This document shows, in pieces, positions 16,549 through 25,295 of a DNA stretch of 64,000 bases. The stretch is from the NCBI GenBank assembly GCA_965197865.1, contig CBDANZ010000005.1:434001-498000 (forward strand), read 5' to 3'. The notes under the pieces are model-generated. The model searched no databases and was not told the origin of the DNA. It was given only the letters and a program-made list of their open reading frames with translations. The position numbers and the translations under genes are program-made. The first letter of the stretch is position 1; the number at the start of each line of letters is the position of its first letter. The stretch is from CBDANZ01 sp965197865. GTDB taxonomy: Bacteria; Acidobacteriota; Vicinamibacteria; Vicinamibacterales; CAVVIG01.

Positions 16549-18995
16549 CCGTGAGGTGGCGGATTACCACGCGGCCGGCGCGCTCGCCGACGAGCTGCCC
16601 TATTGGGGCTGGCTCCCCGACGACCGGACGTGTCTCACCCGCGCCGGCGAACTCGTGACGCTCGCGCGGCTGTCGCCGACCGTCCTGGACGGCCGGACCC
16701 CGGCGCAGCTCGACGCCGTGTTGCACCGCTGGCAACGGATGTTGAGCGGCGTCGACGCGCGGACCCGGATCTACTTTTATCTCCTGCGCCGGCCAGCGCA
16801 GTTGCCCGCCATGGAGCACGACCTGTCGGCCGTCGCTGACCTCGGGCAACGGAAGCGGCGCGCGTTTCTCGCCACGCGCATGCAACAAATCGAGACCTAT
16901 CTCGCGTGGTGTCACGATCCCCGGCTCCGCACGGCCGCGAGGGGCCGGAACCATCAACCCTGGTGGAAGACCTATGTAAAGACGTGGCTGGAGCGGCGGC
17001 GCAACCCGCACGAATCCATCTACCTCCGGCAAGACATCGAGCACGCGGCGGCGCGCTTCCGGCAACTCGTGGACGCCAGCCGTACGCTCGTGGCGGATCT
17101 CACCCCGCTTGACCTCCTCCCCGCCCACGCCGGCTCCCGCCTCCTCGCCGAACTCATTAACAAACCCGGCGGCACCCCGTGGGATGGGGCGACCGGGAGC
17201 GGCATGAACTGGCGGCTCGCCACCAGTGAGCTGGAAGCCGAACGGCGACACTTGCGGCTCGATGGGGAGCCCGTGATTGTGTATTCGCTGCTGTCGCCGC
17301 CGGGCCAAGCGACGGCGAATCTCCTCACACGACCTCTACCGCCTGGACAGCGTGATGACCGTCTCGCTCGAATGGCGCCCGTGGGATCTGGACGCGGCGC
17401 GGCGAAAAATTCGCGGCGCGCAGCGCCACTATTTCTCCAAGCGCTACTCGATGATGGCGCACGTGCAAGAGACCGAGGGCACCGCCAACGCGATGGTCGA
17501 TAGCGCCGCCGAGGTCGAAAGCGGGCGGTTGGGCGATGCCCTGGTGGAACTCGAAACGGAGGGGGTCGCCTACGGCGATCTCGCGCTCACGATCGCCCTG
17601 CACGGCCCCCTTGAGCAGACGGAACGGTTGGACGGGGACATTCTCCGCATCTTCGCCGCGCACGACGCGAAGGCCATCCGCGAGGGCTACGGCCAGCTCC
17701 CCGCGTGGTTTTGCCGGTTGCCGGCGCAACCGCGCAAGCGGCAGGTGCGATCGGTGTTTGTGTCGGCGGGCGCGGCGGCATGCCTCGCGCCGATCTATGG
17801 CCCGCCCGTCGGCCACGCGCGGAGCCGCCACCTGGACCGGGGCGCGCTCGCCATCCTCGAAACCCAGTGGCAGACGCCGTTTCACTATGACCTGTTCCAC
17901 GGCGACGTCGGCCACACGCTGGTCCTCGGCGCGACCGGCGCGGGCAAATCGTTCACGCTCAATTTCCTGCTCGTCCAAGCCCTGCAGTACCACCCGCGCG
18001 TGTTGATTCTCGATCTCGGGGGTAGCTACCGCTGGATCACGCGATTCCTCGGCGGCGGGTATCTGGAACTCTCGCCCGACGACGCGAGCGGCGGCGCGGG
18101 GTTCCACCTGCGGCCGTTCTCACTGCCGCCCTCCGCGCGGACCTTTCAATTTTTGACGGGCTGGATCATGCGGCTGCTCCGGATCGGCGGCTGGACCGTG
18201 AGCGGCCCGGACCCGTCCGAGATCCGCGCCCGCATTGAAGACCTCTATGCGTTCCCGCCGGCCCGCCGGACGATGACCGTGTTGGTGAAATCCTTGCCGG
18301 CCGCGATGTGGCCGGCGATGGGCCGGTGGTATGGCAGCGGCGCGTGGGGCCGGTATTTCGACAACCCCGCCGACGGCGAGGATCTCGAGCTGGCCGACTG
18401 GCAGGTGATCGATCTGGCGGGCGCAGCCGAGCATGCGGATCTGTGTGAGGCCGCGCTGTTCTACTTGCTGGAACGCTTGCGGCTCACCCTGGAGAACCCC
18501 GCCGAGACCGGCCGCGTGAAGCTGATGGTGGTCGACGAGGCGTGGCGCTACCTCCGCGACCCGGCCGTCCTCGCCTATCTCGCCGAAGCCGCGAAGACGT
18601 GGCGGAAGAAAAATGCGGCGCTCATCATGGCGACCCAAAGCGCCGTGGACGTGACCGGCACGGTCGGGGCCGAGGCGTTGCTCGAATCCATGCCGACCAA
18701 ACTGTTTCTCGCCAACCCCGAGCTCCCGGACACCGCCGCTGAGGTGTTTCGGTTGAACCCGGCGGAAGTGGCCACCATCCGGGGGCTCGTCAGTAAACAA
18801 GAGCTGTACCTCCGGCGCCCGAACGCGGCCGCGACTCTGCGCCTGGAGGTCGACCCCGAATCGTACTGGCTCTACACGTCATCCGCGCGGGATAGCGCGC
18901 GGCGCGCTGAGGCCGTTGAACGCTACGGCCTTGAGCACGCCCTCGCGCAGCTCGCCAATCCCGCCGGCCCACACGAAAGGACGAGTGACCCATGA
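16535..18995 (+). CDS. virB4: VirB4/TrbE secretion ATPase, split by a +1 frameshift
   Basis: The N-terminal ~264 residues read from 16535 in one frame (VADYHAAGALADELPYWG to SLLSPPGQATANLL). The rest continues from about 17328 in the +1 frame (HDLYRLDSVMTVSLEWRPW to GPHERTSDP). Walker A is LVLGATGAGKSFTLNFLL and Walker B is LMVVDEAWRYLRD. VirB4 powers pilus assembly and substrate transfer. Removing the single A at 17327 fuses the two parts into one normal-length protein of about 820 residues. This may be a real mutation, a sequencing error or a translational frameshift. Upstream and downstream genes are intact and coupled, favouring error or recent mutation. Confidence 0.9.
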
Positions 18996-19876
18996 CGACA
19001 CCACGACTCATCTTCCTCGCCGTCGTCGCGCTGCTCTGGCTCACGCCCGCGCCGGCCGTCGCCCAAGCGCCCGCGGCCCCACAGGACGACGCGCCTACCG
19101 CCGCTGCGGAGCCGGGTGGCGCGGCCGTGTTGCGCGTAGACGACGTGGCCGATCAGATCATCCGCGTCACGACGCGCATCCGGCACACCACGGTGATCCA
19201 GCTCCCGGCCCACGAGACCATCCTCGATTTCATCGTCGGCGATTCTGAGTACTGGCACTTGACCGGCGCGGCGAATCTTGCGTTTCTCAAACCCATCGGC
19301 GAGCGGGTCACGACCAACGTCGCGCTCGTCTGTGAAAGCGGCCGGATCTATTCCTTTCTCGTGACCGAGCGCGCGGCTCCCCCGCACCTGGTCGTCCGCA
19401 TCCTCGCGTCCGACGCGGAACCGGCCAGCACCGGCCACCTCCCCGCGTTCGTCGCGCGCTCGCGCGTGGCCGAGTATCAGGCGATGGCCGAGCAGAGCCG
19501 GCAGACCGTCGCCGCGGTACGGACCGAGGCCGAGGAAGAAATCGCGGCCGTGCGCCAAGAGGCGGCCGCGCTCGTAGACCGCTTTCGCGCGACCTATCCC
19601 ACGCAGCTTAAGTTTCCCTATGAGCTGGACGAGAAGGCGGCGCGCTGGCCGTTCCTGGTCGAAGGCATGTGGCACGACGGCCAGTTTACGTACCTCCGAT
19701 CGACCGCCCAGGAAACGCCCGCCCTCTACGAGCAGAAGGACGGGAAACCATCACTCATCCCGTACGACCTCGAAGCCGACGGACTGTTGATTGTGCGCCG
19801 GCTGATTGGCCGCGGCTGGCTCCAGATCGGCCGCAAACGGGTCGGTTGGAACGTGGATCTCGACGACCTGGAATAA
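18992..19876 (+). CDS. virB9: VirB9/TrbG-like outer-membrane channel protein
   Basis: The protein is 294 residues. The signal peptide (LIFLAVVALLWLTPAPAVAQA) is followed by an N-terminal beta domain with HTTVIQLPAHETILDFIVGD, typical of VirB9/TrbG. A helical linker (residues ~160-195) precedes the C-terminal domain (KFPYELDEKAARWPFLV). VirB9 forms the outer ring of the type IV secretion core complex with VirB10. It overlaps VirB4 by 4 bp. Confidence 0.88.
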   Translation: MTTPRLIFLAVVALLWLTPAPAVAQAPAAPQDDAPTAAAEPGGAAVLRVDDVADQIIRVTTRIRHTTVIQLPAHETILDFIVGDSEYWHLTGAANLAFLKPIGERVTTNVALVCESGRIYSFLVTERAAPPHLVVRILASDAEPASTGHLPAFVARSRVAEYQAMAEQSRQTVAAVRTEAEEEIAAVRQEAAALVDRFRATYPTQLKFPYELDEKAARWPFLVEGMWHDGQFTYLRSTAQETPALYEQKDGKPSLIPYDLEADGLLIVRRLIGRGWLQIGRKRVGWNVDLDDLE

Positions 19877-19880
19877 CGCC

Positions 19881-21230
19881 ATGCCGAACTGGACCCGACG
19901 GATCGCTCCCGCACGCGGCGCGTTTGACAAGCACTACGTCACGCGCGCCGGGGGACTACTGCTCGCGGTGCTGATGATCGTGTTCTATCTCTGGCAACAA
20001 TTCTTGTCGACGCCGGCCGTCGAACCTGAACCCATCGCCGCGACCGAAGCCCCCGCCGGCCCGCACACGGCGGTGGCGCTCGGGGCGCGCGTGGACGATC
20101 TTGAACAGCGCGCCGCGATGCAGCGGCGGGCGGACGCCGCTTCCCAAACCCTCGATCAGCTCGCGGGCGGACACGTCACGCCCGTGTACGACCCGACGAC
20201 CGGCGCACCGCTGGACCCCGCCCTGGCGGGGCCGGGCATCGTCACCGCGTCCCAGGCCGAGGCGGATCTCCGCGAACAACTCCGGCTCGAAGCCATCGAG
20301 CGGCAGTCACGCTCGATTCGGAGTGAGCCCGTCGCCATCAGTTACCGCACCCCGGCGGGCGACTCCCCGGCGGCAACCGCCGACGCTGGCGCGCCCGTCG
20401 CCTCGTCGGGCAGCGCCGGGAGCCCCGACGCGAGTACGCTTCTCCCCGCCGGCCCAGCGCCCGCCACGTTTCTGGACACGCTCACCGCGTTGCAGGCGCT
20501 GGACCAACAAGTACCAGCCGGCGGGACGGCGCTCGACGCGGGGCCGATCCTTCCGGCGGGGCTCCAACGGCAACCGCCCACGCCGGAACCGTCCCCACTG
20601 GGTCCGGCGGACGGGACCACCGTCCCGCGTGGCGATCCCCTGAACCCCGCCATCGTGCGCTCGCCGGACACCCCGCCAGGATGGGAGCGGATCTATGAAG
20701 GCACGTTTGTCGAGGCCGTGCTCGTGAACCAGCTCAATGGCGACTTTCCCGGCCCGGTCCTCGCGGCCGTGGCCGTGCCGTACTACTCGGCCGACCGGCA
20801 GCGGATTGTGATTCCGCGCGGCTCGCGCGTCGTCGGATCCGCCTCAGCCGTCGGCGGGCGGGATCAAGCACGGCTCGCCGTGGGGTTTCACCGGCTCATC
20901 TTCCCCGATGGCCGATGGGTGTCGCTTGCGTTTGCGGGCCTGAATCAGATCGGCGAGGGCGCGCTCAAAGACCAGGTCAATCGCCACTACTTCTCGATGT
21001 TCGCCAGCGTCGGGGCCGTCGGCATCATCTCGGGGTTGACGCTCCGCGGGTCGAACCCCTATGCCGGCGGCGTGGAAGGCGTTCGCGCGGGGGCTGGCCA
21101 GGGCCTCGCGCAAGGCGCGACCTCCATCCTGGACCGCTTCCTGAATCGACTCCCGACGATCACGATCCGCGCCGGCCACCGGCTGCGGATCTGGCTCACG
21201 TCCGATGTGCTCGTACCCCGGCCGGCCTGA
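19881..21230 (+). CDS. virB10: VirB10/TrbI-like core protein
   Basis: The protein is 449 residues. A short cytoplasmic N-terminus is followed by one TM helix (GGLLLAVLMIVFYLWQQFL) and a long Pro/Ala-rich periplasmic region (~residues 100-270). The C-terminal TrbI beta-barrel domain has YEGTFVEAVLVNQLNGDF, GPVLAAVAVPYYSADRQR, IPRGSRVVGSAS, and the antenna region FSMFASVGAVGIISGLTL. It spans both membranes in the core complex. The gene starts 4 bp after VirB9. Confidence 0.93.
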   Translation: MPNWTRRIAPARGAFDKHYVTRAGGLLLAVLMIVFYLWQQFLSTPAVEPEPIAATEAPAGPHTAVALGARVDDLEQRAAMQRRADAASQTLDQLAGGHVTPVYDPTTGAPLDPALAGPGIVTASQAEADLREQLRLEAIERQSRSIRSEPVAISYRTPAGDSPAATADAGAPVASSGSAGSPDASTLLPAGPAPATFLDTLTALQALDQQVPAGGTALDAGPILPAGLQRQPPTPEPSPLGPADGTTVPRGDPLNPAIVRSPDTPPGWERIYEGTFVEAVLVNQLNGDFPGPVLAAVAVPYYSADRQRIVIPRGSRVVGSASAVGGRDQARLAVGFHRLIFPDGRWVSLAFAGLNQIGEGALKDQVNRHYFSMFASVGAVGIISGLTLRGSNPYAGGVEGVRAGAGQGLAQGATSILDRFLNRLPTITIRAGHRLRIWLTSDVLVPRPA

Positions 21231-21261
21231 TCCGGCCACAGCAACAGAAAAGGAGCATCCC

Positions 21262-22158
21262 ATGAAAAAGATGATGTGTTGGGTTCTCGTGCTGTTCTCG
21301 CCGCTCATCGGCGGCACCACCGCTCACGCGATTTTTGGTATTCCTGACATGGCCGCGATTGCCCAGCGCGTCACGATCATCGGCAATCAAGTCACGCAGA
21401 TCACCCAGTCCGTGACCGCGCTCGCGTCCATGCGAGAACAGTTCGACAAACTCACAGAGCAGTACAACCACATCCGGGCGTCCACGCTGGGCGAAGTCGG
21501 CGCGCTCACCGACGCCTTGACCGATCTGTCGGCGCTCCCCGGCCAGCTCGTGGGGGCTGGGCTGACGTGGCGCGCTGACTTCGCGAACACCGACGCGGCC
21601 GACCTCGTCGACGCGCTCGACCTGTTCAGCACTGACGGCACCCCGCTGACCGACCACTGGCGCGACCGCATCGCCGACGCCGACACCGTGACCGAGCACG
21701 ATGTGTTGGCGCAGTACGCGACGCGGCCCCTGCCGACGGTGGAGCGGGCGGCGACGAATTACCGGCAGCAGCGCGCACAGGGCGCGCAGCGCACCGCCTT
21801 GAACTACGCCGTGAACGACGCGGCGGCACAAGCGGCGGCGACGATCCAATCGGCACTAGACTCGTACGAACGGCTCCGCGCCCAAACGAACGTGAGCCCG
21901 ACCGCGCTCCAACAGGCCCAGGTCGCCGGGCTGATCACCAGCGGCGAAGTGTCCGCCGCTGTGGCCCAACTCGACGCGTTCATCGCGGCTAAGGACACCG
22001 CCGCCGCGCTCGACGCCGAGGCGCGGCGGCACGCACGCGAAGCCGCGCGACTCGACGCGCAACGACGCGGGCGCGTGACGTACGAGCGGCGGCTCGCCGG
22101 CATCGCCGCGAACCGCGACGGCGGCGAGGCATTGAAGCTCCGCACCCCGCGGTTCTGA
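21262..22158 (+). CDS. virB5: VirB5/TrbJ-like protein
   Basis: The protein is 298 residues with a signal peptide (MCWVLVLFSPLIGGTTAHA). It is followed by IFGIPDMAAIAQRVTIIGNQ and a mostly alpha-helical body (ALASMREQFDKLTEQYNHIR, RRHAREAARLDAQRRGRV). That matches TrbJ/VirB5 minor pilus components. A strong AAAAGGAG site precedes ATG 21262. Its place between VirB10 and VirB6 supports the call. Confidence 0.82.
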   Translation: MKKMMCWVLVLFSPLIGGTTAHAIFGIPDMAAIAQRVTIIGNQVTQITQSVTALASMREQFDKLTEQYNHIRASTLGEVGALTDALTDLSALPGQLVGAGLTWRADFANTDAADLVDALDLFSTDGTPLTDHWRDRIADADTVTEHDVLAQYATRPLPTVERAATNYRQQRAQGAQRTALNYAVNDAAAQAAATIQSALDSYERLRAQTNVSPTALQQAQVAGLITSGEVSAAVAQLDAFIAAKDTAAALDAEARRHAREAARLDAQRRGRVTYERRLAGIAANRDGGEALKLRTPRF

Positions 22159-22175
22159 GCGACCCCAGGTGCCTC

Positions 22176-23231
22176 ATGGTGATGCGTGTCGGCCTCCTCG
22201 TCACGGTCCTGCTGCTGTGCGCGGCGACGGCCAACGCGCAGATCCAGATCGATCCGAACGTCCCGACCAACATTCCCCCGGAAGACGTGGACAACTTCAA
22301 AGGGTTTCTCGATACGGTCATGGACGACATTGTGCGGACGAACGGGCCGACGATCCTCAATGCCGGCCACCAGCTCTGGCGCGGGTTGGCCGCGATCGTC
22401 GTCGTCTGGACCGGCCTCAAGATCGCGATGAGCGGCACGTTCTCGATCTGGACCCTCGTGGAACTCGTCATCGGGCTGTGGATTCCGTGGGTGATGCTCA
22501 CCTTCTACAGCACGCCGATCCCCGGCGTGGGCTTTACCTTCCCCGGCATGATCGCGGGCGGCGGCAACTGGCTCATGGACTTTTTTATCAGTGACGTGGG
22601 AACGGCCGTCCGCACCGAGCTGTCGATCATGATGGACCAACACACCACGAATGTGACCGATGCGTGGGGCGGCATGGGCTGGACGGATGTGCTGGTGTCA
22701 GGGATGGGTGCGCTCGCCAGCCTCATCGTTGGGAGCGCGATGTTGTTCTTGGTGATGCTCTCGTTATTGATCCTCTATGCCGTAACGTACGCCCAGGTCA
22801 TTTGGGCGCAGATCGCGATCCTGATTCTGACGTTCCTCGGGCCGATGATGATCCCGTGGCTCGTGTTCGAGCCGATGGCGTTTCTCTTTTGGGGGTGGTT
22901 CCGATCCATGGTCACGTTTGCGCTCTACGGGGCCGTGGCCGGCGCGATCATGCGCGTGTTCCTCGGGGTCGGACTCGGGTACGTCACGAGCTTTTCGAAC
23001 AACGCCGTCAACCTGGACAGTCCCGAGGAAATGACGGGCTGGTTCCTCATCATTTTCCCGCTGATGATCGCGGGGGTGCTCGCGTCGCTCAAAGTCGGCG
23101 AGCTGGCTGGGATGCTCGTCAGTGGCAGCGGCGGCGGTGGGGGCGGGCTGACCGGCGTCGTCATGCTGGCGGCGTCTGGTGGGAAAGCCGCGCTTGCGGC
23201 CGGAGCCGTGAAGGGCGGGATGGGGAAATGA
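22176..23231 (+). CDS. virB6: VirB6/TrbL-like polytopic membrane protein
   Basis: The protein is 351 residues with an N-terminal signal-like helix and at least five further hydrophobic segments. Examples are LWRGLAAIVVVWTGLKIAM, GALASLIVGSAMLFLVML, SLLILYAVTYAQVIWAQI and GWFLIIFPLMIAGVLASL. A Gly-rich tail (SGSGGGGGGLTGVVM) follows. VirB6/TrbL forms part of the inner-membrane channel. It ends in ATGA overlap with the VirB8-like gene. Confidence 0.9.
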   Translation: MVMRVGLLVTVLLLCAATANAQIQIDPNVPTNIPPEDVDNFKGFLDTVMDDIVRTNGPTILNAGHQLWRGLAAIVVVWTGLKIAMSGTFSIWTLVELVIGLWIPWVMLTFYSTPIPGVGFTFPGMIAGGGNWLMDFFISDVGTAVRTELSIMMDQHTTNVTDAWGGMGWTDVLVSGMGALASLIVGSAMLFLVMLSLLILYAVTYAQVIWAQIAILILTFLGPMMIPWLVFEPMAFLFWGWFRSMVTFALYGAVAGAIMRVFLGVGLGYVTSFSNNAVNLDSPEEMTGWFLIIFPLMIAGVLASLKVGELAGMLVSGSGGGGGGLTGVVMLAASGGKAALAAGAVKGGMGK

Positions 23232-23899
23232 TGAGCACAGAACCCGAACACGACAGCGGCAAGACCTACGCCGAGATCTGGGGCGAGGCGATTCACAGCA
23301 ACCGACATCTGCGGGTGCTCTCGATGGGCCTGGCCGGGTTGTGTCTCTTCCTCGTGGTGATCATCGTCCGGCTGTCGTCGGTCGAACTCCCGCGCCCGAT
23401 CGTGGTCCGCGTGGACGAGGTGGGCCGGGCCGAAGCCCTCGCCTATGACACCGTCGAAGCCCAGGCGGACCCGCTGGACCCGACCACGAAATATTTCCTC
23501 AACCGCTTCATTGACGACTACTACAGTCGGCGAGGGGCCACCGTCGAAACCGCGTGGCCGCGCGCCCTCCGGTTCCTGACGACGGCGCTCGCCAATGAAG
23601 CCTTCCGGCTCGAAGGCGAGAACGTCGCCATGCTCGCGGCGGGCGCGGCCCGCGACGAGCTCCAAGTCGAACAGGTGATCCTTCGCATCCAAGCGAACCA
23701 GGAAGCACCCCACGGCGCGACCGCGGACTTCGACCTGGTGCGCCTGGTCGCTGGGGCCGAAGTCGCGCGGGAACGCTGGACCCTCTCCCTCCAATTTCTC
23801 TTTCTCCCGACCGTCGATTCGGAACTGATGATCGTCAACCCAATGGGCATCATCATCACGTATTTGCGCGGCGACCAGGCGCTCGTGACCGATGGGTAA
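23228..23899 (+). CDS. virB8: VirB8/TrbF-like inner-membrane protein
   Basis: The protein is 223 residues. The cytoplasmic N-terminus (KTYAEIWGEAIHSNRHLRVL) and one TM helix (GLAGLCLFLVVIIVRLSSVE) precede a periplasmic VirB8/TrbF domain (TKYFLNRFIDDYYSRRGATV, ERWTLSLQFLFLPTVDSELM, NPMGIIITYLRGDQAL). VirB8 nucleates assembly of the channel. The start is set by the ATGA overlap with VirB6; a second ATG follows immediately. Confidence 0.9.
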   Translation: MMSTEPEHDSGKTYAEIWGEAIHSNRHLRVLSMGLAGLCLFLVVIIVRLSSVELPRPIVVRVDEVGRAEALAYDTVEAQADPLDPTTKYFLNRFIDDYYSRRGATVETAWPRALRFLTTALANEAFRLEGENVAMLAAGAARDELQVEQVILRIQANQEAPHGATADFDLVRLVAGAEVARERWTLSLQFLFLPTVDSELMIVNPMGIIITYLRGDQALVTDG

Positions 23900-24893
23900 C
23901 GCCGCGACGATCCCGCACGTGCAGGCCCGCGCGGCGGCGCTCGCGGCGCTCGGCTGGACCGGCCGAGAGGCCAACTGGATCGCCCTGGTCTGTCTCCAGA
24001 GCGGCGTCTTCACGCGGGCGCAGTGGAGTTATTTTTTTGACGATGCGTCGCGCGTCGGCGCGACACGGTTTACCCGCACGCTCCTCGATCGCGGTGTGGC
24101 GGTCGAAGACGACCGGGCCATCTTTCCAGGCGGCGCGCGCGCCGTCCACATCACGCACAAACCGATCTACCGGGCGCTTGGCATCGAGAACGTGAAGCAC
24201 CGTCGGGGCGCGAAGGCAACGAAGACCCAGGTGCTGATGCGGCGGCTGCTGGCCCTCGATTACGTCATCGAGCGGCCCACGCTCGGATGGCTCCCGACCG
24301 AGGACGAGAAGGTGCAACGGTTTGACGCGCTCGGCATCGACCGGGCGCGGTTGCCGTACCGCGTCTATGGTGAGGAAGGAAAGACGCAGAAACGCTTTTT
24401 TGCGCTCAAGTTTCCCGTCGCCGTGGACGCGAAGGCGGCGACCTTTGTGTACGTCGATCCGGGGCTGACCACGGATAGTGAACTGCGCGCGTGGGGCACG
24501 GCCCACGCGCCGTTATGGGCCGCGCTGCGGGCGCGGACGTTCGCCGTGCAGATCGTCGCCATCGGTGCGGACCCGAGCGGCGCTGACCGAGCTGAGCAGG
24601 TGCTCCGGCGCTGGACGACCGACGGCGACCACCCGCCCGAGGCGCGCGCAGGCGGGCCGACGAAAGCCGACCCGGAAGTCCAGCAAGAAATGCAGGGACT
24701 CGAGCGCGTCCTCGTGCACGGCGACCACCGAGCGCTGCAAGCGGCGGGGGGCTTAATGGCGGCGTCGAAACGGTTAGTCGTCCTCCGACAACTGCCCGAC
24801 GGAACACCGACAACAGAGACCCGGCGGGGCGCGATTGACCGCTATTCGACGTGGAGCACGACCCGGTTGATTCACCCCGAGACGGCCGCATGA
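23892..24893 (+). CDS. Replication-relaxation-like protein of the transfer region
   Basis: The protein is 333 residues. The N-terminal part looks like a winged helix (REANWIALVCLQSGVFTRAQ, FTRTLLDRGVAVEDD). A middle helical segment (KTQVLMRRLLALDYVIERP) and a sheet region (QKRFFALKFPVAVDAKAATF) follow. This layout resembles the Replic_Relax family (PF13814) that accompanies conjugative plasmids and ICEs. It overlaps VirB8 by 8 bp and is followed by a repeat-rich gap and the coupling protein. It is the best available candidate for a DNA-processing partner, since no standard relaxase is present. No catalytic residues are identified. Confidence 0.5.
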   Translation: MGNAATIPHVQARAAALAALGWTGREANWIALVCLQSGVFTRAQWSYFFDDASRVGATRFTRTLLDRGVAVEDDRAIFPGGARAVHITHKPIYRALGIENVKHRRGAKATKTQVLMRRLLALDYVIERPTLGWLPTEDEKVQRFDALGIDRARLPYRVYGEEGKTQKRFFALKFPVAVDAKAATFVYVDPGLTTDSELRAWGTAHAPLWAALRARTFAVQIVAIGADPSGADRAEQVLRRWTTDGDHPPEARAGGPTKADPEVQQEMQGLERVLVHGDHRALQAAGGLMAASKRLVVLRQLPDGTPTTETRRGAIDRYSTWSTTRLIHPETAA

Positions 24894-25295
24894 CGCGAGA
24901 GGGTGTGACACGGCGGCTGGACCGTTCCCGGGCCGCGATGGGGGCCGCGACGGGGGCCGCGCAACATGTAGCACCGACAGAGGGGGGGGTGCTACCGAAA
25001 CAGATAGGGGGGGTGCTACAGCACCCTCGTCCATGTGTCGCTGTCGCTATTCGGGTTGTTCGTCCTAACCCGTCTGACCCGAGCCGCGCCAGCGGTGAGG
25101 GAAAAGACGGGAGCGACCCCGCCTTTGTTGCCGCTGATGCGGCTCGTCGATGGGGGGGGTGCTACGGCCCGTGCGACAGCCCGTGCGACAGCACCCTCCC
25201 TCGACAAGGGGGGGTCGCTCCCGTCCGTACGCATCCCTGCGGGAAGGCTGACGCGCCCGCCAGAGGCGCGCCCCGACGCGCCGGAGCGTGGCGCG
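24894..25295. other. Repeat- and hairpin-rich gap before the coupling protein (oriT candidate)
   Basis: This gap contains three G-runs followed by tgctac: 24982-24995, 25007-25019 and 25152-25165. A tight inverted repeat gggtgct/agcaccc lies at 25011-25026. A larger hairpin (25153-25163 with 25190-25200, one mismatch) has a loop with a tandem 12-mer gcccgtgcgaca at 25167-25178 and 25179-25190. The longer in-frame upstream extension of the next gene through this region is not credible. Position next to the coupling protein and a DNA-processing-like gene suits an origin of transfer, but that is inference. Confidence 0.5.
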
